DNA of 64,000 bases. It comes from Hydrogenophaga palleronii NBRC 102513 (GTDB lineage: Bacteria; Pseudomonadota; Gammaproteobacteria; Burkholderiales; Burkholderiaceae_C). A program made the translations under genes and the position numbers. Where the stretch lies: positions 1 through 64,000 of the forward strand of contig NZ_BCTJ01000004.1 of assembly GCF_001571225.1 (NCBI RefSeq), read 5' to 3'. Position 1 is the first letter of the stretch. Each line of letters begins with the position of its first letter. Positions 30,599 to 40,367 of this stretch are shown here, in pieces. Below the pieces are notes generated by a model. That model did no database searches, had not been told where the DNA came from, and saw only the letters and a list, made by a program, of their open reading frames with translations.

Positions 30599-32029
30599 TC
30601 ATTCATGTGCGGACGATGCGAGTAAGGCGTCGTCCCGCTGCAGCCAGCCGCCTCCCAGCGCCAGAATGAGCTGCACCGAAGCGCGACGCTGACGATTGTT
30701 GAGATCCAGCATGCGTCGTTGCGCCTGCAAGGCATTGGCCTGTGCTATGACGACATCCAGATAGCTTGCTGCGCCGTCGCGATAGCGACTGCTCGCCAGA
30801 TCCAGAGCACGCTGCGCCGCTTGCGTGGCGCGTTGCTCGGCCGATCCGGCCTGGCCGTATTGATTGATCAGGGAGAGCTGGTCTTCCACTTGCTGGAAGG
30901 CCGCCAGCACCACTTGCCGATAGGATTGGCCTGCTTCGTCAAGCACTGCTTCAGCGCGCCTGATTTCGGCCCTTCGGCGCCCGCCATCGAATACAGTGGT
31001 CAACAAGCTCGGTCCGATGGCCCACATTAGATTGGGTGCGGCGATCAAGTCACTGATGTCGTCACTTTGATAGCCTCCCGAGGCGCCCAGCCTGACTGAC
31101 GGAAAAAATGCGGTGCGTGCAACTCCGACACCGGCGGCGGCCGAAGACACACGTTGCCTGGCCGCGGCAATGTCCGGGCGGCGCAGCAGCAGGTCGGAAG
31201 GTAGACCGGCGGGAATCGTCGGCAGGGTCTGGGCGACCGTGGTCGGGGTGATGGAAAAGGTGGACGGATGCTCGCCAACCAAAGCGGCGATGGCATGTTC
31301 TAGCACGGCGCGCTGCGCCTGTACCTGATGCAGTTGTGAACTGGCAGCTTCCAGCTGCCCCTGTGCTTGGGCCACATCGAGCCCGGATGCGACACCGGCT
31401 TGATGCCGTTGCGCCACCATATCGAGCGCGCGCGTATAGCCCGCTTGCGCCCGCAACAGTAGCGATACGTCCTGATCGGCTCCGCGCAACGCAATCATCG
31501 TGTCCGCCAGTCGGACCTGAAGCGCAAGCTGCGCTGCCGCCAAATCAGCTTCTGCTGCCCGTTCTTGAGCCTCGCCAGCAGCAACCTGCTGGCTTATACG
31601 TCCCCATAGGTCGAGTTCGTACTCAAGATTCAGAGCCAACGTGGAACTGTCATAAAGGTCCGGCGATGTCGCGCCGCGAAGCGGTCTGCGTTCGGACTGG
31701 CGATTTCGTGCGGCGTCGAACGTGGCACCGACCGATGGCATGCGAGCGGCTCGCACGGTATCCGTTGCCGCGCTGGCCTGCTGGTAGCGTGCCAGCGCGC
31801 TGGCAAGATCGGGGCTGTTCTCCACCAACCGGCGCTGGAGAAGGTCTAGCTCTGTGTCCTCGTACAACGACCACCAGTCCGGCCGCGAAAGTGGCTCGGT
31901 TGCTTCATCCGGCGCTACACCTTTGTAAGTGGCTGCAACGGGCGTGGCCGGCAAGGAGACCGGTTCGACATGGGCGCAGCCTGCCAAAGCGCAAGCGGCC
32001 GCCAGCATTGCGATGCGAGGCCCCTTCAC
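30599..32029 (-). CDS. RND efflux outer-membrane lipoprotein (NodT/OprM family)
   Basis: A 476-residue outer-membrane factor with a lipoprotein signal (ALAGCAHVEP, lipidated Cys at about residue 18). Two repeated coiled-coil/barrel halves are seen, with the family blocks 'PDLASALARYQQA', 'LDLWGRI' and 'RPDIAAARQRV'. It starts at a GTG that overlaps the stop codon of the upstream adaptor gene (GTGA), so translation is coupled. It forms the exit duct of the tripartite pump encoded by this operon. Confidence 0.92.
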   Translation of the reverse strand: MKGPRIAMLAAACALAGCAHVEPVSLPATPVAATYKGVAPDEATEPLSRPDWWSLYEDTELDLLQRRLVENSPDLASALARYQQASAATDTVRAARMPSVGATFDAARNRQSERRPLRGATSPDLYDSSTLALNLEYELDLWGRISQQVAAGEAQERAAEADLAAAQLALQVRLADTMIALRGADQDVSLLLRAQAGYTRALDMVAQRHQAGVASGLDVAQAQGQLEAASSQLHQVQAQRAVLEHAIAALVGEHPSTFSITPTTVAQTLPTIPAGLPSDLLLRRPDIAAARQRVSSAAAGVGVARTAFFPSVRLGASGGYQSDDISDLIAAPNLMWAIGPSLLTTVFDGGRRRAEIRRAEAVLDEAGQSYRQVVLAAFQQVEDQLSLINQYGQAGSAEQRATQAAQRALDLASSRYRDGAASYLDVVIAQANALQAQRRMLDLNNRQRRASVQLILALGGGWLQRDDALLASSAHE

Positions 32030-33186
32030 TTCGCAGCCGCCCCAGGCGCGCCGGCAACACGGACCGGATCGCCGTCGGCAATGCCATCGGGCGGACTGTT
32101 GATCACACGGTCGTCCTGGTCCACGCCATCGTTCAACTCGACGATTCGCCCTAGGTCTCGGCCGATCGTGACGGTGCGCAATCGCACACGCCCTTGATCG
32201 TCGACGAGTGCGACCTGAACCCCGGCACGGCCAAGGATCAAGGCGCTGGGCGGCAACCCCAGTGCCCTGGCACTTTCCGAGGCCACAAAACGTACCCTGG
32301 CAAAGCCGCCCGGCAAGAGCTTTCCGTCCACATTGTCAGCCATGAGCTGCACACGCATGGATCCTGTGTTCACATCGATGGCTTGGGACAGCGACTGCAC
32401 CGTCGCCTCAAAGGTTTCGCCCGGCCGCTCGGGTACGGTCAGCTGAGCTTTACTGCCCAGCCGGAGCGAAGCGACCTGGCGCTGGGGGACATTCACATAG
32501 ATGCGCAGGCGCCTTATGTCGGAGACGACGAACAAGGCGGTTCCCGGGGCCTCCGCAGCGCCCCCGCTGATCAGTGAACCGACGTCCGTGTTGCGTGCGG
32601 TGATGACGCCGTCGAAAGGCGCAGTGAGCTGCTTGAATTGCTGCAGTGTCTGCATCCGTTGGACATTGGCTTGCAGTGCATCGACGACGGCACGTCTGGC
32701 CGCGCTGTCGGCCACTCGCTCTTCGACATCCTGTCGCGAAACTGCGTCGCTGGCCAACAACGATTGCCAGCGCTTCGCCGTCGTATCTGCCAGCGCAGCT
32801 TCGCCGCGAGCGCGTGCCAGTTCGGCGCGGGCTTGCAGCAACGCCTGATCTGAATCCGGAGTGTCGATCTCGGCCAGGATCTCGCCGGCTTTGACCGGCG
32901 TGCCAATGTCATGTATCCAGCGCTTCAGGTAACCGTTGACCCGCGCGTGGATGGGGGCACGCGACCATGCTTCGATGCGTGCGGGAAGTTCCAGAGTGGC
33001 ACTGTCCAGTGGCGCTGGCGAGATCACTCCTACCGAACGTATGGCTTGCGATTCTGCGTTGTCGCGCAGTTGTTCTGCGCGCGACCAACGGGTCACCGTG
33101 CCGGTGATTACGATGGCGGCCGCGATGGTCACCAGGACCAAAGCGGGTCCCACTCGGCGACGCTTGCCGGATGGCTGATCGGTCAT
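32026..33186 (-). CDS. RND efflux periplasmic adaptor (membrane fusion protein)
   Basis: A 386-residue adaptor. One N-terminal membrane anchor (about residues 12-35) is followed by the lipoyl, helical hairpin and beta-barrel domains ('ARVNGYLKRWIHDIGTPVKA', 'LTAPFDGVITARN'). The ATG at 33186 has GGAG nine bases upstream and lies two bases past the RND pump stop. It connects the inner-membrane pump to the outer-membrane factor. Confidence 0.93.
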   Translation of the reverse strand: MTDQPSGKRRRVGPALVLVTIAAAIVITGTVTRWSRAEQLRDNAESQAIRSVGVISPAPLDSATLELPARIEAWSRAPIHARVNGYLKRWIHDIGTPVKAGEILAEIDTPDSDQALLQARAELARARGEAALADTTAKRWQSLLASDAVSRQDVEERVADSAARRAVVDALQANVQRMQTLQQFKQLTAPFDGVITARNTDVGSLISGGAAEAPGTALFVVSDIRRLRIYVNVPQRQVASLRLGSKAQLTVPERPGETFEATVQSLSQAIDVNTGSMRVQLMADNVDGKLLPGGFARVRFVASESARALGLPPSALILGRAGVQVALVDDQGRVRLRTVTIGRDLGRIVELNDGVDQDDRVINSPPDGIADGDPVRVAGAPGAAAK

Positions 33187-33187
33187 G

Positions 33188-36100
33188 TCAAGAAGCTCCA
33201 ATGGCGGGTTGTGGCACGTGCTTGGCTTGGCCGGACGAGCGGCCGTGTACCAGGCTGAACAGCACGGGCACAAAGATCAGGGTGGCGACGGTTGAGAACA
33301 GCAATCCGCCAATGACCGCGCGGCCCAGCGGCGCGTTCTGCTCACCGCCTTCGCCAACGCCCAGAGCCATCGGCAACATGCCGATCATCATTGCCAGGGC
33401 CGTCATCAACACCGGACGAAAGCGCACGAAGCCTGCATCGAGTGCCGCAGCCGTGGCATCTCCCAGTTCAACAAGCCGTTCACGCGCAAAGCTGACAACC
33501 AACACGCTGTTTGCAGTCGCTACTCCCATGCACATGATTGCGCCGGTAAGCGCCGGTACTGAGAGCGTTGTGTCGGTGGCAAAGAGCATCCACACGATGC
33601 CGGCCAGAGCCGCTGAGAGTGCCGAGACGATCACAGCCGGATCCAGCCAAGACTGGAAGTTCACGACGATCAAAAGGTAGATCAGTACGATGGCGCCGAG
33701 GAGGCCAACGAACAGGCCTGAGAACGCGCGCTCCATCGTGTCAACCTGGCCCAGCAGCTGCACCTGGGTGCCACGCGGCACATCGCCAGCAGTTTCTTCC
33801 AAGACCCTCCGGATGTCCTTGGCTACGGCGGCGAGATCCCGATCTTGGGTCGCTGCATGGATCTGCACCATCGGCTGGATGTTGTACTGGCTGACCAGCG
33901 CATTGGAATTGCTTCGGGTCAGCGTCGCGACACCGCCCAATGTGGTGTCTGCTGGCGACGTGCCATTGCCCACTGGCAGGTTGGACAAGGCCGACAGCGA
34001 GTCGATGTCACGTTGTGGGGTCTGGATCACGATCGGATAGCTAATGCCATTTGCCGGATTCAGCCAGTAGTTGGGCGCGACTTGACTGCTGCCTGCCAAG
34101 TTGGTCACCAGGCTGTTGGTCACGTCGCGCGTGGTCAGGCCAAGCTGCTGGGCCTGGGTGCGGTCAAGGGTGACGTCGAACTTGTGAGCCTGATTGGACT
34201 GTTGGATGCGTGCGTCCACAACACCCGGGATCGCACGCAGGCGTTTGAGCAGTTGCTGTGCGTACGCGAAGTTGCTGTCCAGATTCGCGCCGCGAATCTG
34301 GATGTCAATGGGCGCAGGTGCCCCGAAGTTGAGGATCTGGCTGACGATATCCGCGGGTGGAAAGGAGAAGGTCGCATCCGGGAACTGGGAGGGCAGCACC
34401 TCTCGGAGCTGTTTGACGTAGGTCGCCGTCGGAGCATGGCCATCGCGAAGGGCGATCTGGAAATCACCATCCTGGGAGCCCATGACGCCGGTGTTGTTGT
34501 AGGTCAGGTTGATATTGCTGGGTGGAAGGCCAATGTTGTCCACCAGCGTTTCGATCTCGTCGGCCGGAATGACCTGACGAACCGCTCGCTCGATCTGCGC
34601 GAAACGCGAGGCGGTTTCCTCGACGCGCGTTCCCACGGGCAGGCGCACGTGCATGAGCACCTGGCCGGAGTCGACCGAGGGAAAGAAGTTGGAGCCGAGA
34701 TGCGGAACGAGTGCGGACGATGCCACGATCACAGCGACGAAGCCGATGAGGAATCGCTTGCGATTCGCCAGGGCGGCCTGCAACGAATCGCGGTAGCGGT
34801 TCCGAAAGCGCTCGAAACGCGCTTCGAAACCCCGTTGAATCCGCACGAGGGGGTTGCGCGAGCGGGGCAGTGCCTGGTCGTTGCCATGCATGTCCGTGTG
34901 CGGCGCATGTGGCCTGAGCAGGTACTTGGCCATCGTCGGCACCAGGGTGCGGGAGAGAATGAATGAGCACACCATGGCAAAGATCACCGACAAGGCCATC
35001 GGGACGAACAAGAAGCGCGACACACCATCGAGGAAGAACATCGGCACGAAGGCGATGCAGATGCACAGGAGCGAGACGAAGGCCGGGGTGACGATCTGTC
35101 GCGCTCCATCGAGGATCGCAGCCTCCACGTCCTTGCCTTGTTCGAGGTGCCAATTGACGTTTTCGATGGTCACGGTGGCGTCGTCCACCAGAATCCCGAT
35201 GGCCAGCGCCAAGCCACCCAAAGTCATCAGATTCATCGTCTGCCCCATCGCCGCGAGTGCCATGATGGAGCCCAGGACGGAGAGCGGAATCGAAACCGCG
35301 ATGATGACCGTTGACCGCCAACTGCCCAGGAACAGCAGGATCATCAGGCTGGTCATGGCAGCGGCGATCACACCCTCAAGTGCCACTCCCTTCACTGCCG
35401 CCCGGACGAACACCGATTGGTCGTTGATCGGTACCACCCGCAATGCTTCGGGCAGGGCCGCGCGCATGTTGTCCAGCATTCCTCGAATGCCATCGACGAT
35501 GGCGAGCGTGGATGCAGAGCCGCTCTTGAGCACGGTCATCAGCACCGATCGGTTGCCATCGACATGCACGATGTTCGACTGTGGTGCATTGCCGTCGCGC
35601 ACGTCGGCAACATCCCGCAGGTAGATGGTCGTATCACCGACCACTTTCACAGGAATGCTGCCCATGTCCTCGATGGCGGCCAAGGCGCTGTTGAGCTGCA
35701 GCGGGTACTCGCGGTCGTCGATCTTCTGCGTGCCGATCGGGGTCAGCACATTGTGCGCGGCCAACGCTGACGACACATCCTGCGCCGACAAGCCGCGCGC
35801 TTGTAGCGCCTGGGGCTTGAGATCGATCTGGACCTGCCGCTGCACGCCCCCGTAGGGCAGCGGAATGACGGCGCCGGGTACGGTAATCAATGGCGTTCGC
35901 ACGGTGTTCATGCCCAGGTCGAACAATTCCTGTTCGGACATGCCCTCGCCGGAGAGCGCGAGTTGAACAATGGGGACTGTAGCGGCGTTGTAGTTGAGGA
36001 TGACGGGGGGCTGTGTGCCGGCCGGCATCAGCCGCAAGGCGACTTGCGCGGCAGCGGTGATCTGGGCATTGGCGGTGGCGATGTCCACGCCCGGCTGGAA

Positions 36101-36391
36101 GAAGATCTTGACGATACCCACGCCGGTGTATGTGTTGGCTTCGATCCGTTCGATGTCGTTGACCGAGGCGCTGAGGATCCGTTGGAAGGTCGAGGTGATT
36201 CGACCTGCCATTTCGTCGGGCGGCAGACCGGTGTATTGCCAAGCGGTGGCGACAACCGGTATGCGGATTTCTGGAAAGATGTCGGTCGGCGTGCGCAGAG
36301 CCGTCAGCACGCCGCCAATCAGCAGCAGCAGCGCCATGACGACGAAGGTGTAGGGGCGTCGCAGGGCGACCTGGACCACTTGCATGAACAC
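33188..36391 (-). CDS. RND efflux pump, inner-membrane transporter (AcrB/HAE1 family)
   Basis: A 1067-residue proton-driven pump with the full RND plan: TM1 at the N-terminus ('RRPYTFVVMALLLLIGGVL'), a large periplasmic loop, a central membrane bundle including 'LALAIGILVDDATVTIENV' with the proton-relay acidic pair, a second loop and the C-terminal bundle. The GTG at 36391 is preferred, as GGAG lies seven bases before it; the ATG at 36385 is an alternative. First gene of the three-gene pump operon. No regulator is next to it. Drugs, solvents or biocides are typical substrates. Confidence 0.95.
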   Translation of the reverse strand: MFMQVVQVALRRPYTFVVMALLLLIGGVLTALRTPTDIFPEIRIPVVATAWQYTGLPPDEMAGRITSTFQRILSASVNDIERIEANTYTGVGIVKIFFQPGVDIATANAQITAAAQVALRLMPAGTQPPVILNYNAATVPIVQLALSGEGMSEQELFDLGMNTVRTPLITVPGAVIPLPYGGVQRQVQIDLKPQALQARGLSAQDVSSALAAHNVLTPIGTQKIDDREYPLQLNSALAAIEDMGSIPVKVVGDTTIYLRDVADVRDGNAPQSNIVHVDGNRSVLMTVLKSGSASTLAIVDGIRGMLDNMRAALPEALRVVPINDQSVFVRAAVKGVALEGVIAAAMTSLMILLFLGSWRSTVIIAVSIPLSVLGSIMALAAMGQTMNLMTLGGLALAIGILVDDATVTIENVNWHLEQGKDVEAAILDGARQIVTPAFVSLLCICIAFVPMFFLDGVSRFLFVPMALSVIFAMVCSFILSRTLVPTMAKYLLRPHAPHTDMHGNDQALPRSRNPLVRIQRGFEARFERFRNRYRDSLQAALANRKRFLIGFVAVIVASSALVPHLGSNFFPSVDSGQVLMHVRLPVGTRVEETASRFAQIERAVRQVIPADEIETLVDNIGLPPSNINLTYNNTGVMGSQDGDFQIALRDGHAPTATYVKQLREVLPSQFPDATFSFPPADIVSQILNFGAPAPIDIQIRGANLDSNFAYAQQLLKRLRAIPGVVDARIQQSNQAHKFDVTLDRTQAQQLGLTTRDVTNSLVTNLAGSSQVAPNYWLNPANGISYPIVIQTPQRDIDSLSALSNLPVGNGTSPADTTLGGVATLTRSNSNALVSQYNIQPMVQIHAATQDRDLAAVAKDIRRVLEETAGDVPRGTQVQLLGQVDTMERAFSGLFVGLLGAIVLIYLLIVVNFQSWLDPAVIVSALSAALAGIVWMLFATDTTLSVPALTGAIMCMGVATANSVLVVSFARERLVELGDATAAALDAGFVRFRPVLMTALAMMIGMLPMALGVGEGGEQNAPLGRAVIGGLLFSTVATLIFVPVLFSLVHGRSSGQAKHVPQPAIGAS

Positions 36392-36798
36392 GGCGAAACT
36401 CCGGTGGGTTGGCCAAGGGGGTGTCGCGGTTCAGCGCAATCGCAGAACGACGAGCGATGAATGAAGACGTTGCGTAGGACGCCTGTGAGCCTCTTCTATG
36501 CAGGTCTGTGACCGCAGCGGGCTCGGCCATCCAGACGCCTTGGATGCTCTTCATCATCTTGTCCGGGCGTACTTCCAAACAAGGCGACTTCTGAGCTTCA
36601 TCGAACTCTACGTGGGTTAAGCTTTATTGATAAGCTGGTAAAATCGGCATAGCTAAAGAAGCTATGCTTATGAATTGATTCGGCGCTACTGCCTGATCTC
36701 AACTATGGGGCATCAGCTTCTGCCGAACGAAGGCGTGGTCTTTTCCTAAGCCACGCAAGAGCGGCGTGCGATGTCCTTCGATAAAGGCGGCCCCCAAA
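36392..36798. other. Divergent intergenic region upstream of the RND operon
   Basis: About 400 bases with visibly lower GC around 36600-36680. It holds the inverted repeat described at 36647 and a weaker one (AGCTT/AAGCT, 36620-36636). A leftward open frame over 36699-36992 (97 codons) has no domain and mostly opposes the nucleotidyltransferase gene. Confidence 0.5.
36647..36667. promoter_or_regulatory. Inverted repeat, candidate operator for the RND operon
   Basis: Perfect 8-base arms GCATAGCT and AGCTATGC with an AAAGA spacer, about 255 bases upstream of the pump start. The regulator that would bind it is not adjacent. Confidence 0.4.
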
Positions 36799-37488
36799 AT
36801 GATGAGCTCGCCCCATGCAGTCCAGAACAGCAGCGTTGCCTGCTCTGCAACCATCCTCGCTGCCGGCCTGGGTCGGCGTCTTGGCAATCGCCCCAAAGCA
36901 GCATTGCGGATTGGGGGCAGCAGCCTGCTTGAGCGTCTAACCCGCGCGCTACGTGAAGCTGGCTGCGATAAGGTCAACGTAGTGGTTGGCACTCATGCCT
37001 CTGTCCTAGCCCCTCTTGCGATGCGCTGCGGCGCAGAGGTCCTGCGGCATTCGCTCGAGAATCCTGAACTCATCGACTCTCAGCGTCTGGCGATCGAGAG
37101 ACATGCTGGCATTTGTCCTGGGCAGGATATGTTGCTCTTGGTCGCTGACCTACCGTTGCTTACGGAGCAGGATATCGTGGCATTGTTGGAGGCTTGGCGG
37201 GCGCGAAAATATGCGACGATGGCTCAAGTCCCCGTGGTCAATGGCGTCCGGGGCCATCCGGTCATCCTTGCCTGGGATGTCATACGGCAAATCCAGCGTG
37301 CACCGGCCCACGTGGGGGTTCGCGAGTGGATGCAAGCGCATTCCGAATCGGTAGCATTCATTGAGAGTGATCGCACAGGCTTTGTGACGGATCTGGACAC
37401 GCCCGAAGACTTCGTTGCTCTTAGGGCCCGCATGCATCCGATCGAGGTGACATTGCCACCAAATGCAAACGACACGAACGAGCACTAG
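36799..37488 (+). CDS. MobA/MocA-like nucleotidyltransferase
   Basis: A 229-residue NTP transferase. The nucleotide-binding start 'ILAAGLGRRLGNRPKAAL' matches LAAGxGxRxG...K, and 'LLLVADLPLLTEQDI' supplies the metal-binding Asp. Family members include molybdenum-cofactor cytidylyl- and guanylyltransferases. Together with the molybdenum hydroxylase and XdhC at 44,992-48,804 this suggests cofactor maturation for that enzyme, most likely as molybdopterin cytosine dinucleotide. The start is uncertain between 36766, 36799 and 36802. Confidence 0.78.
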   Translation: MMSSPHAVQNSSVACSATILAAGLGRRLGNRPKAALRIGGSSLLERLTRALREAGCDKVNVVVGTHASVLAPLAMRCGAEVLRHSLENPELIDSQRLAIERHAGICPGQDMLLLVADLPLLTEQDIVALLEAWRARKYATMAQVPVVNGVRGHPVILAWDVIRQIQRAPAHVGVREWMQAHSESVAFIESDRTGFVTDLDTPEDFVALRARMHPIEVTLPPNANDTNEH

Positions 37489-37514
37489 CTGCGGTCGTGT
37501 GTGACAGTGGTCAA

Positions 37515-37537
37515 CGCCGCCCAACTGGTGGGCGGCG
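37515..37537. terminator. Hairpin between convergent genes
   Basis: CGCCGCCCA / TGGGCGGCG, nine perfect base pairs with an ACTGG loop, 27 bases past the nucleotidyltransferase stop. It has no T-run, but its place between converging genes suits bidirectional termination. Confidence 0.5.
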
Positions 37538-37690
37538 AGTTGGGTCATGCAGCAAGTGCGTAGCCTCTCGCTCTCAGCCAAAGTGCAGAGTCACCCGCCA
37601 CAGACAGGCATATCGCTGTGGAATGGCTGCTGCGTGCAGCAGCCATCTCGGAGCGTGCACGACTGATCTCGTTTGAGCAACGCGCTTGCT

Positions 37691-39412
37691 TCAATTGCCA
37701 CTTGTCGAAGCAAGGTGAGACGGAAGCGCTCGTTCCATGATTCCCACGACATCGATCCCGCGAGGCAGTGCGCCGTACTGGTGATGACCGCGGCTGTCGA
37801 GGCGAGATCTGCAGAACGCCTCCGCTACGAAACTCGGCGATGTCTTGAGAAGTTGGGCTGCCTGGAATGCGATTGCCATGCGATCCACGATATCGCGGGC
37901 CCTGTATTCGATGTCGCTCAAGTCGATCAGGTCGTTTTTCAGCGCATCAACATAGCGATCAAGCAGCACGTTCAGGCCCTTGGCTGAGTTGACCTCGTCG
38001 AAGAATGCGGCCACCGTCTCGGGCTCCTTCTTGAAGACACGGATCACATCAAGGCACTGCACGTTCCCACACCCCTCCCAGATGGCATTCAGGGGCGCCT
38101 CGCGGTAGAGCCTGGGCATCGGGCCGTCTTCCATGAAGCCGCTTCCACCAATGCATTCCATGGCCTCAACAGCATGTTGCGCCGTGCGTTTGCAGATCCA
38201 GTATTTTCCCAGCGCTGTGCCCAGACGGGCCATGTGATCTTCATGCGCATTCCCAGATTGATCCAATGCGCGTGCGATGCGCAAAGTCATCGACAGCGAG
38301 GCTTCGCTTTCTAAAGCAAGGTCAGCCAGCACGTTCTGCATCAGCGGTTGATCACTGAGGCGTTTGCCGAACGCAAGGCGGCTTCGGCAGTGGTAGAGGG
38401 CCTGGACAAGGGCCATCCGCATGCCACCCGATGAGAGGATCATGCAGTCGAAACGGGTCATCGCAACCATTTCGATGATGGTCGAAACGCCCCTTCCTTC
38501 CGGTCCAACCATCCAGGCAAGTGCGCCGCGCAATTCTGTTTCGCCGGCAGCGTTGGAGATGTTCCCCAGCTTCTTCTTCAGACGCTGCACTTGCATCGGA
38601 TTCTTGCTACCGTCCGGCTTCCAGCGAGGCATGAGAAAGCAGGACAGGCCACCAGGCGCTTGCGCGAGCACCAAGAAGGCGTCGCACATCGGGGCGGACA
38701 CGAAAAACTTGTGACCGACCAGCTCATAGGCTTGCCCCGGACCTTCGATTCCGACTGGAATGGCGCGCGTTGCGTTCGCCCGCACGTCCGAACCGCCTTG
38801 CTTCTCGGTCATGGCCATGCCAATGGTCAGGGCTTGCTTCTGTTCGGCAGGAATGTTTCGAGGGTCGTAGTTCCAGGCCGTGATTTTCGGCAACCACTGT
38901 GCTGCAAGATCAGGTTGCATCTGGATCGCACGCGTCGCCGCAAAGGTCATCGCGATGGGGCAGCCATGTCCGGCTTCGACCTGGCATTGGAGGTAGAACT
39001 TCGCGGCCCGCGCCACATGTGCTCCGGCTTTGGGATCTGTCCAGGGAGAAGAATGCATGCCTTCTTCGAACGCCACCTTCAACAACGCGTGGTAAGAGGG
39101 GTGAAAGCGCACTTGGTCAATGCGACGCCCGTGTCTATCATGCGTATCGAACTCGGGCTGGAACTTGTTGGCAAGATGGCCTTGTTCAAGGTACTCGGCG
39201 GAGCCTACGAGTGCGCCAAAGCGTTCAAGATCGGAGATCGCCCACTCTGCACCCGCCAGCGCTACGTTCTCTCGCAGCGCAAGATCAGCATCAAAGAGGT
39301 TGTAGTCGACTAAATCCGTTGGCTGGTTCTCGACAATGTGGGTCACCGCGCCGAAGGCATCGGGCCTTGCGGTAGTGTTCTGGAAGAGTTCTGCTTTCTC
39401 GACGACAGACAT
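37691..39412 (-). CDS. Acyl-CoA dehydrogenase family protein, AidB-like
   Basis: A 573-residue flavoprotein of the acyl-CoA dehydrogenase superfamily, with the length and layout of the AidB/IBR branch. Visible blocks include 'GMAMTEKQGGSDVRAN' (FAD and substrate contact) and 'AVEAMECIGGSGFMEDGPMPRLYREA' split around the usual catalytic helix. AGGAG seven bases upstream supports the ATG at 39412 rather than 39445. AidB protects DNA from alkylating agents in E. coli; a plain acyl-CoA dehydrogenase role is also possible. It is divergent from the TetR gene at 39529. Confidence 0.85.
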   Translation of the reverse strand: MSVVEKAELFQNTTARPDAFGAVTHIVENQPTDLVDYNLFDADLALRENVALAGAEWAISDLERFGALVGSAEYLEQGHLANKFQPEFDTHDRHGRRIDQVRFHPSYHALLKVAFEEGMHSSPWTDPKAGAHVARAAKFYLQCQVEAGHGCPIAMTFAATRAIQMQPDLAAQWLPKITAWNYDPRNIPAEQKQALTIGMAMTEKQGGSDVRANATRAIPVGIEGPGQAYELVGHKFFVSAPMCDAFLVLAQAPGGLSCFLMPRWKPDGSKNPMQVQRLKKKLGNISNAAGETELRGALAWMVGPEGRGVSTIIEMVAMTRFDCMILSSGGMRMALVQALYHCRSRLAFGKRLSDQPLMQNVLADLALESEASLSMTLRIARALDQSGNAHEDHMARLGTALGKYWICKRTAQHAVEAMECIGGSGFMEDGPMPRLYREAPLNAIWEGCGNVQCLDVIRVFKKEPETVAAFFDEVNSAKGLNVLLDRYVDALKNDLIDLSDIEYRARDIVDRMAIAFQAAQLLKTSPSFVAEAFCRSRLDSRGHHQYGALPRGIDVVGIMERALPSHLASTSGN

Positions 39413-39528
39413 GTTTTTGCTCCTAGTGACGACTGGATGAGTCATGATCGCGAGAGCCGAAATAAGCGACCTCGCTCCAGATAATTCTAGAAAGTTGGTT
39501 CAACTGTCATGTCCGGATTTCAGAAAGC

Positions 39529-40185
39529 ATGATCGAGCGAAAGACAACCGTTGCCAGGCCTCGTCGAAAGCCTGTTCAGTCGCGCTCATGGCAGACATCG
39601 TTAGCGATTCAAGACGCCTTTGTTCAGCTTTTGGTGGAGGGTGAATACGATCAGATCACAATTCGTGACATCGTGATGGTGGCCGGCGTCGCGCTTGGAA
39701 GCTTTTATGAGTACTTCACAAGCAAGGAGGAGCTTGCGCGAACCTGCGTTCACTTTCGCTCGAAACGAATACTGAAAACGTTGGAGAAGTGTCGAGCTGA
39801 GGCGGTCGGACAGCCGATGGCGCAGAGTGCTGAGAGAACGGTACTGACACTGCTGGACATGGTCATGGATGACCATGCGCGTTGGGGGCAGCACTTTCTG
39901 CTTGAACGCCTCCACAGCCCATTGCCGCAGTACCGCGCTGACTATGCACGGTTTACTCTTCGGTGGAAGCTGTTACTGGAGGCTTCCTCAGATTGGCCGG
40001 TCGGCCAAGACGCCCATGGACCCGCCCTGACGCTTTCCATGATGGTGTATGGAGCGCTTGCGCATACCGCACTGTCTGGTGAAGAGAGCTTCGATAAGGG
40101 CGACGTGCGCCAGCAATTGCGACTTGCTGCGACAAGCTATCTGGCAGCTTTGCGGTCCTCGCCCGTGCTCGATAGGCGTTATTGA
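39529..40185 (+). CDS. TetR-family transcriptional regulator
   Basis: A 218-residue regulator with the N-terminal TetR helix-turn-helix ('ITIRDIVMVAGVALGSFYEYF', about residues 43-63) and a variable ligand domain. It is 116 bases from and divergent to the AidB-like gene, so that gene is the likely target. No strong ribosome site precedes the ATG. Confidence 0.9.
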   Translation: MIERKTTVARPRRKPVQSRSWQTSLAIQDAFVQLLVEGEYDQITIRDIVMVAGVALGSFYEYFTSKEELARTCVHFRSKRILKTLEKCRAEAVGQPMAQSAERTVLTLLDMVMDDHARWGQHFLLERLHSPLPQYRADYARFTLRWKLLLEASSDWPVGQDAHGPALTLSMMVYGALAHTALSGEESFDKGDVRQQLRLAATSYLAALRSSPVLDRRY

Positions 40186-40367
40186 GCGTTTGCTGTTGGG
40201 TCGGCGTACACGCTTCTGTATCCAGAACAGGCACTGCTGACACAGCTTCATCAGCTTTTCGAACGTTAGGCGGCGTACCGGAGGCCCACTTCAATAGTTT
40301 GCAGGGACACGATTGTTTTAGGTCAATCGCCAGTCTCGCGCGGATCGCAGACGGCCTCTTCGCGTGG

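Noticed and set aside
36699-36992. A 97-codon leftward open frame near the nucleotidyltransferase
   Set aside because: The N-terminal two thirds oppose a conserved gene; the remaining tail shows no known domain. A transposase remnant was considered, but nothing supports it.
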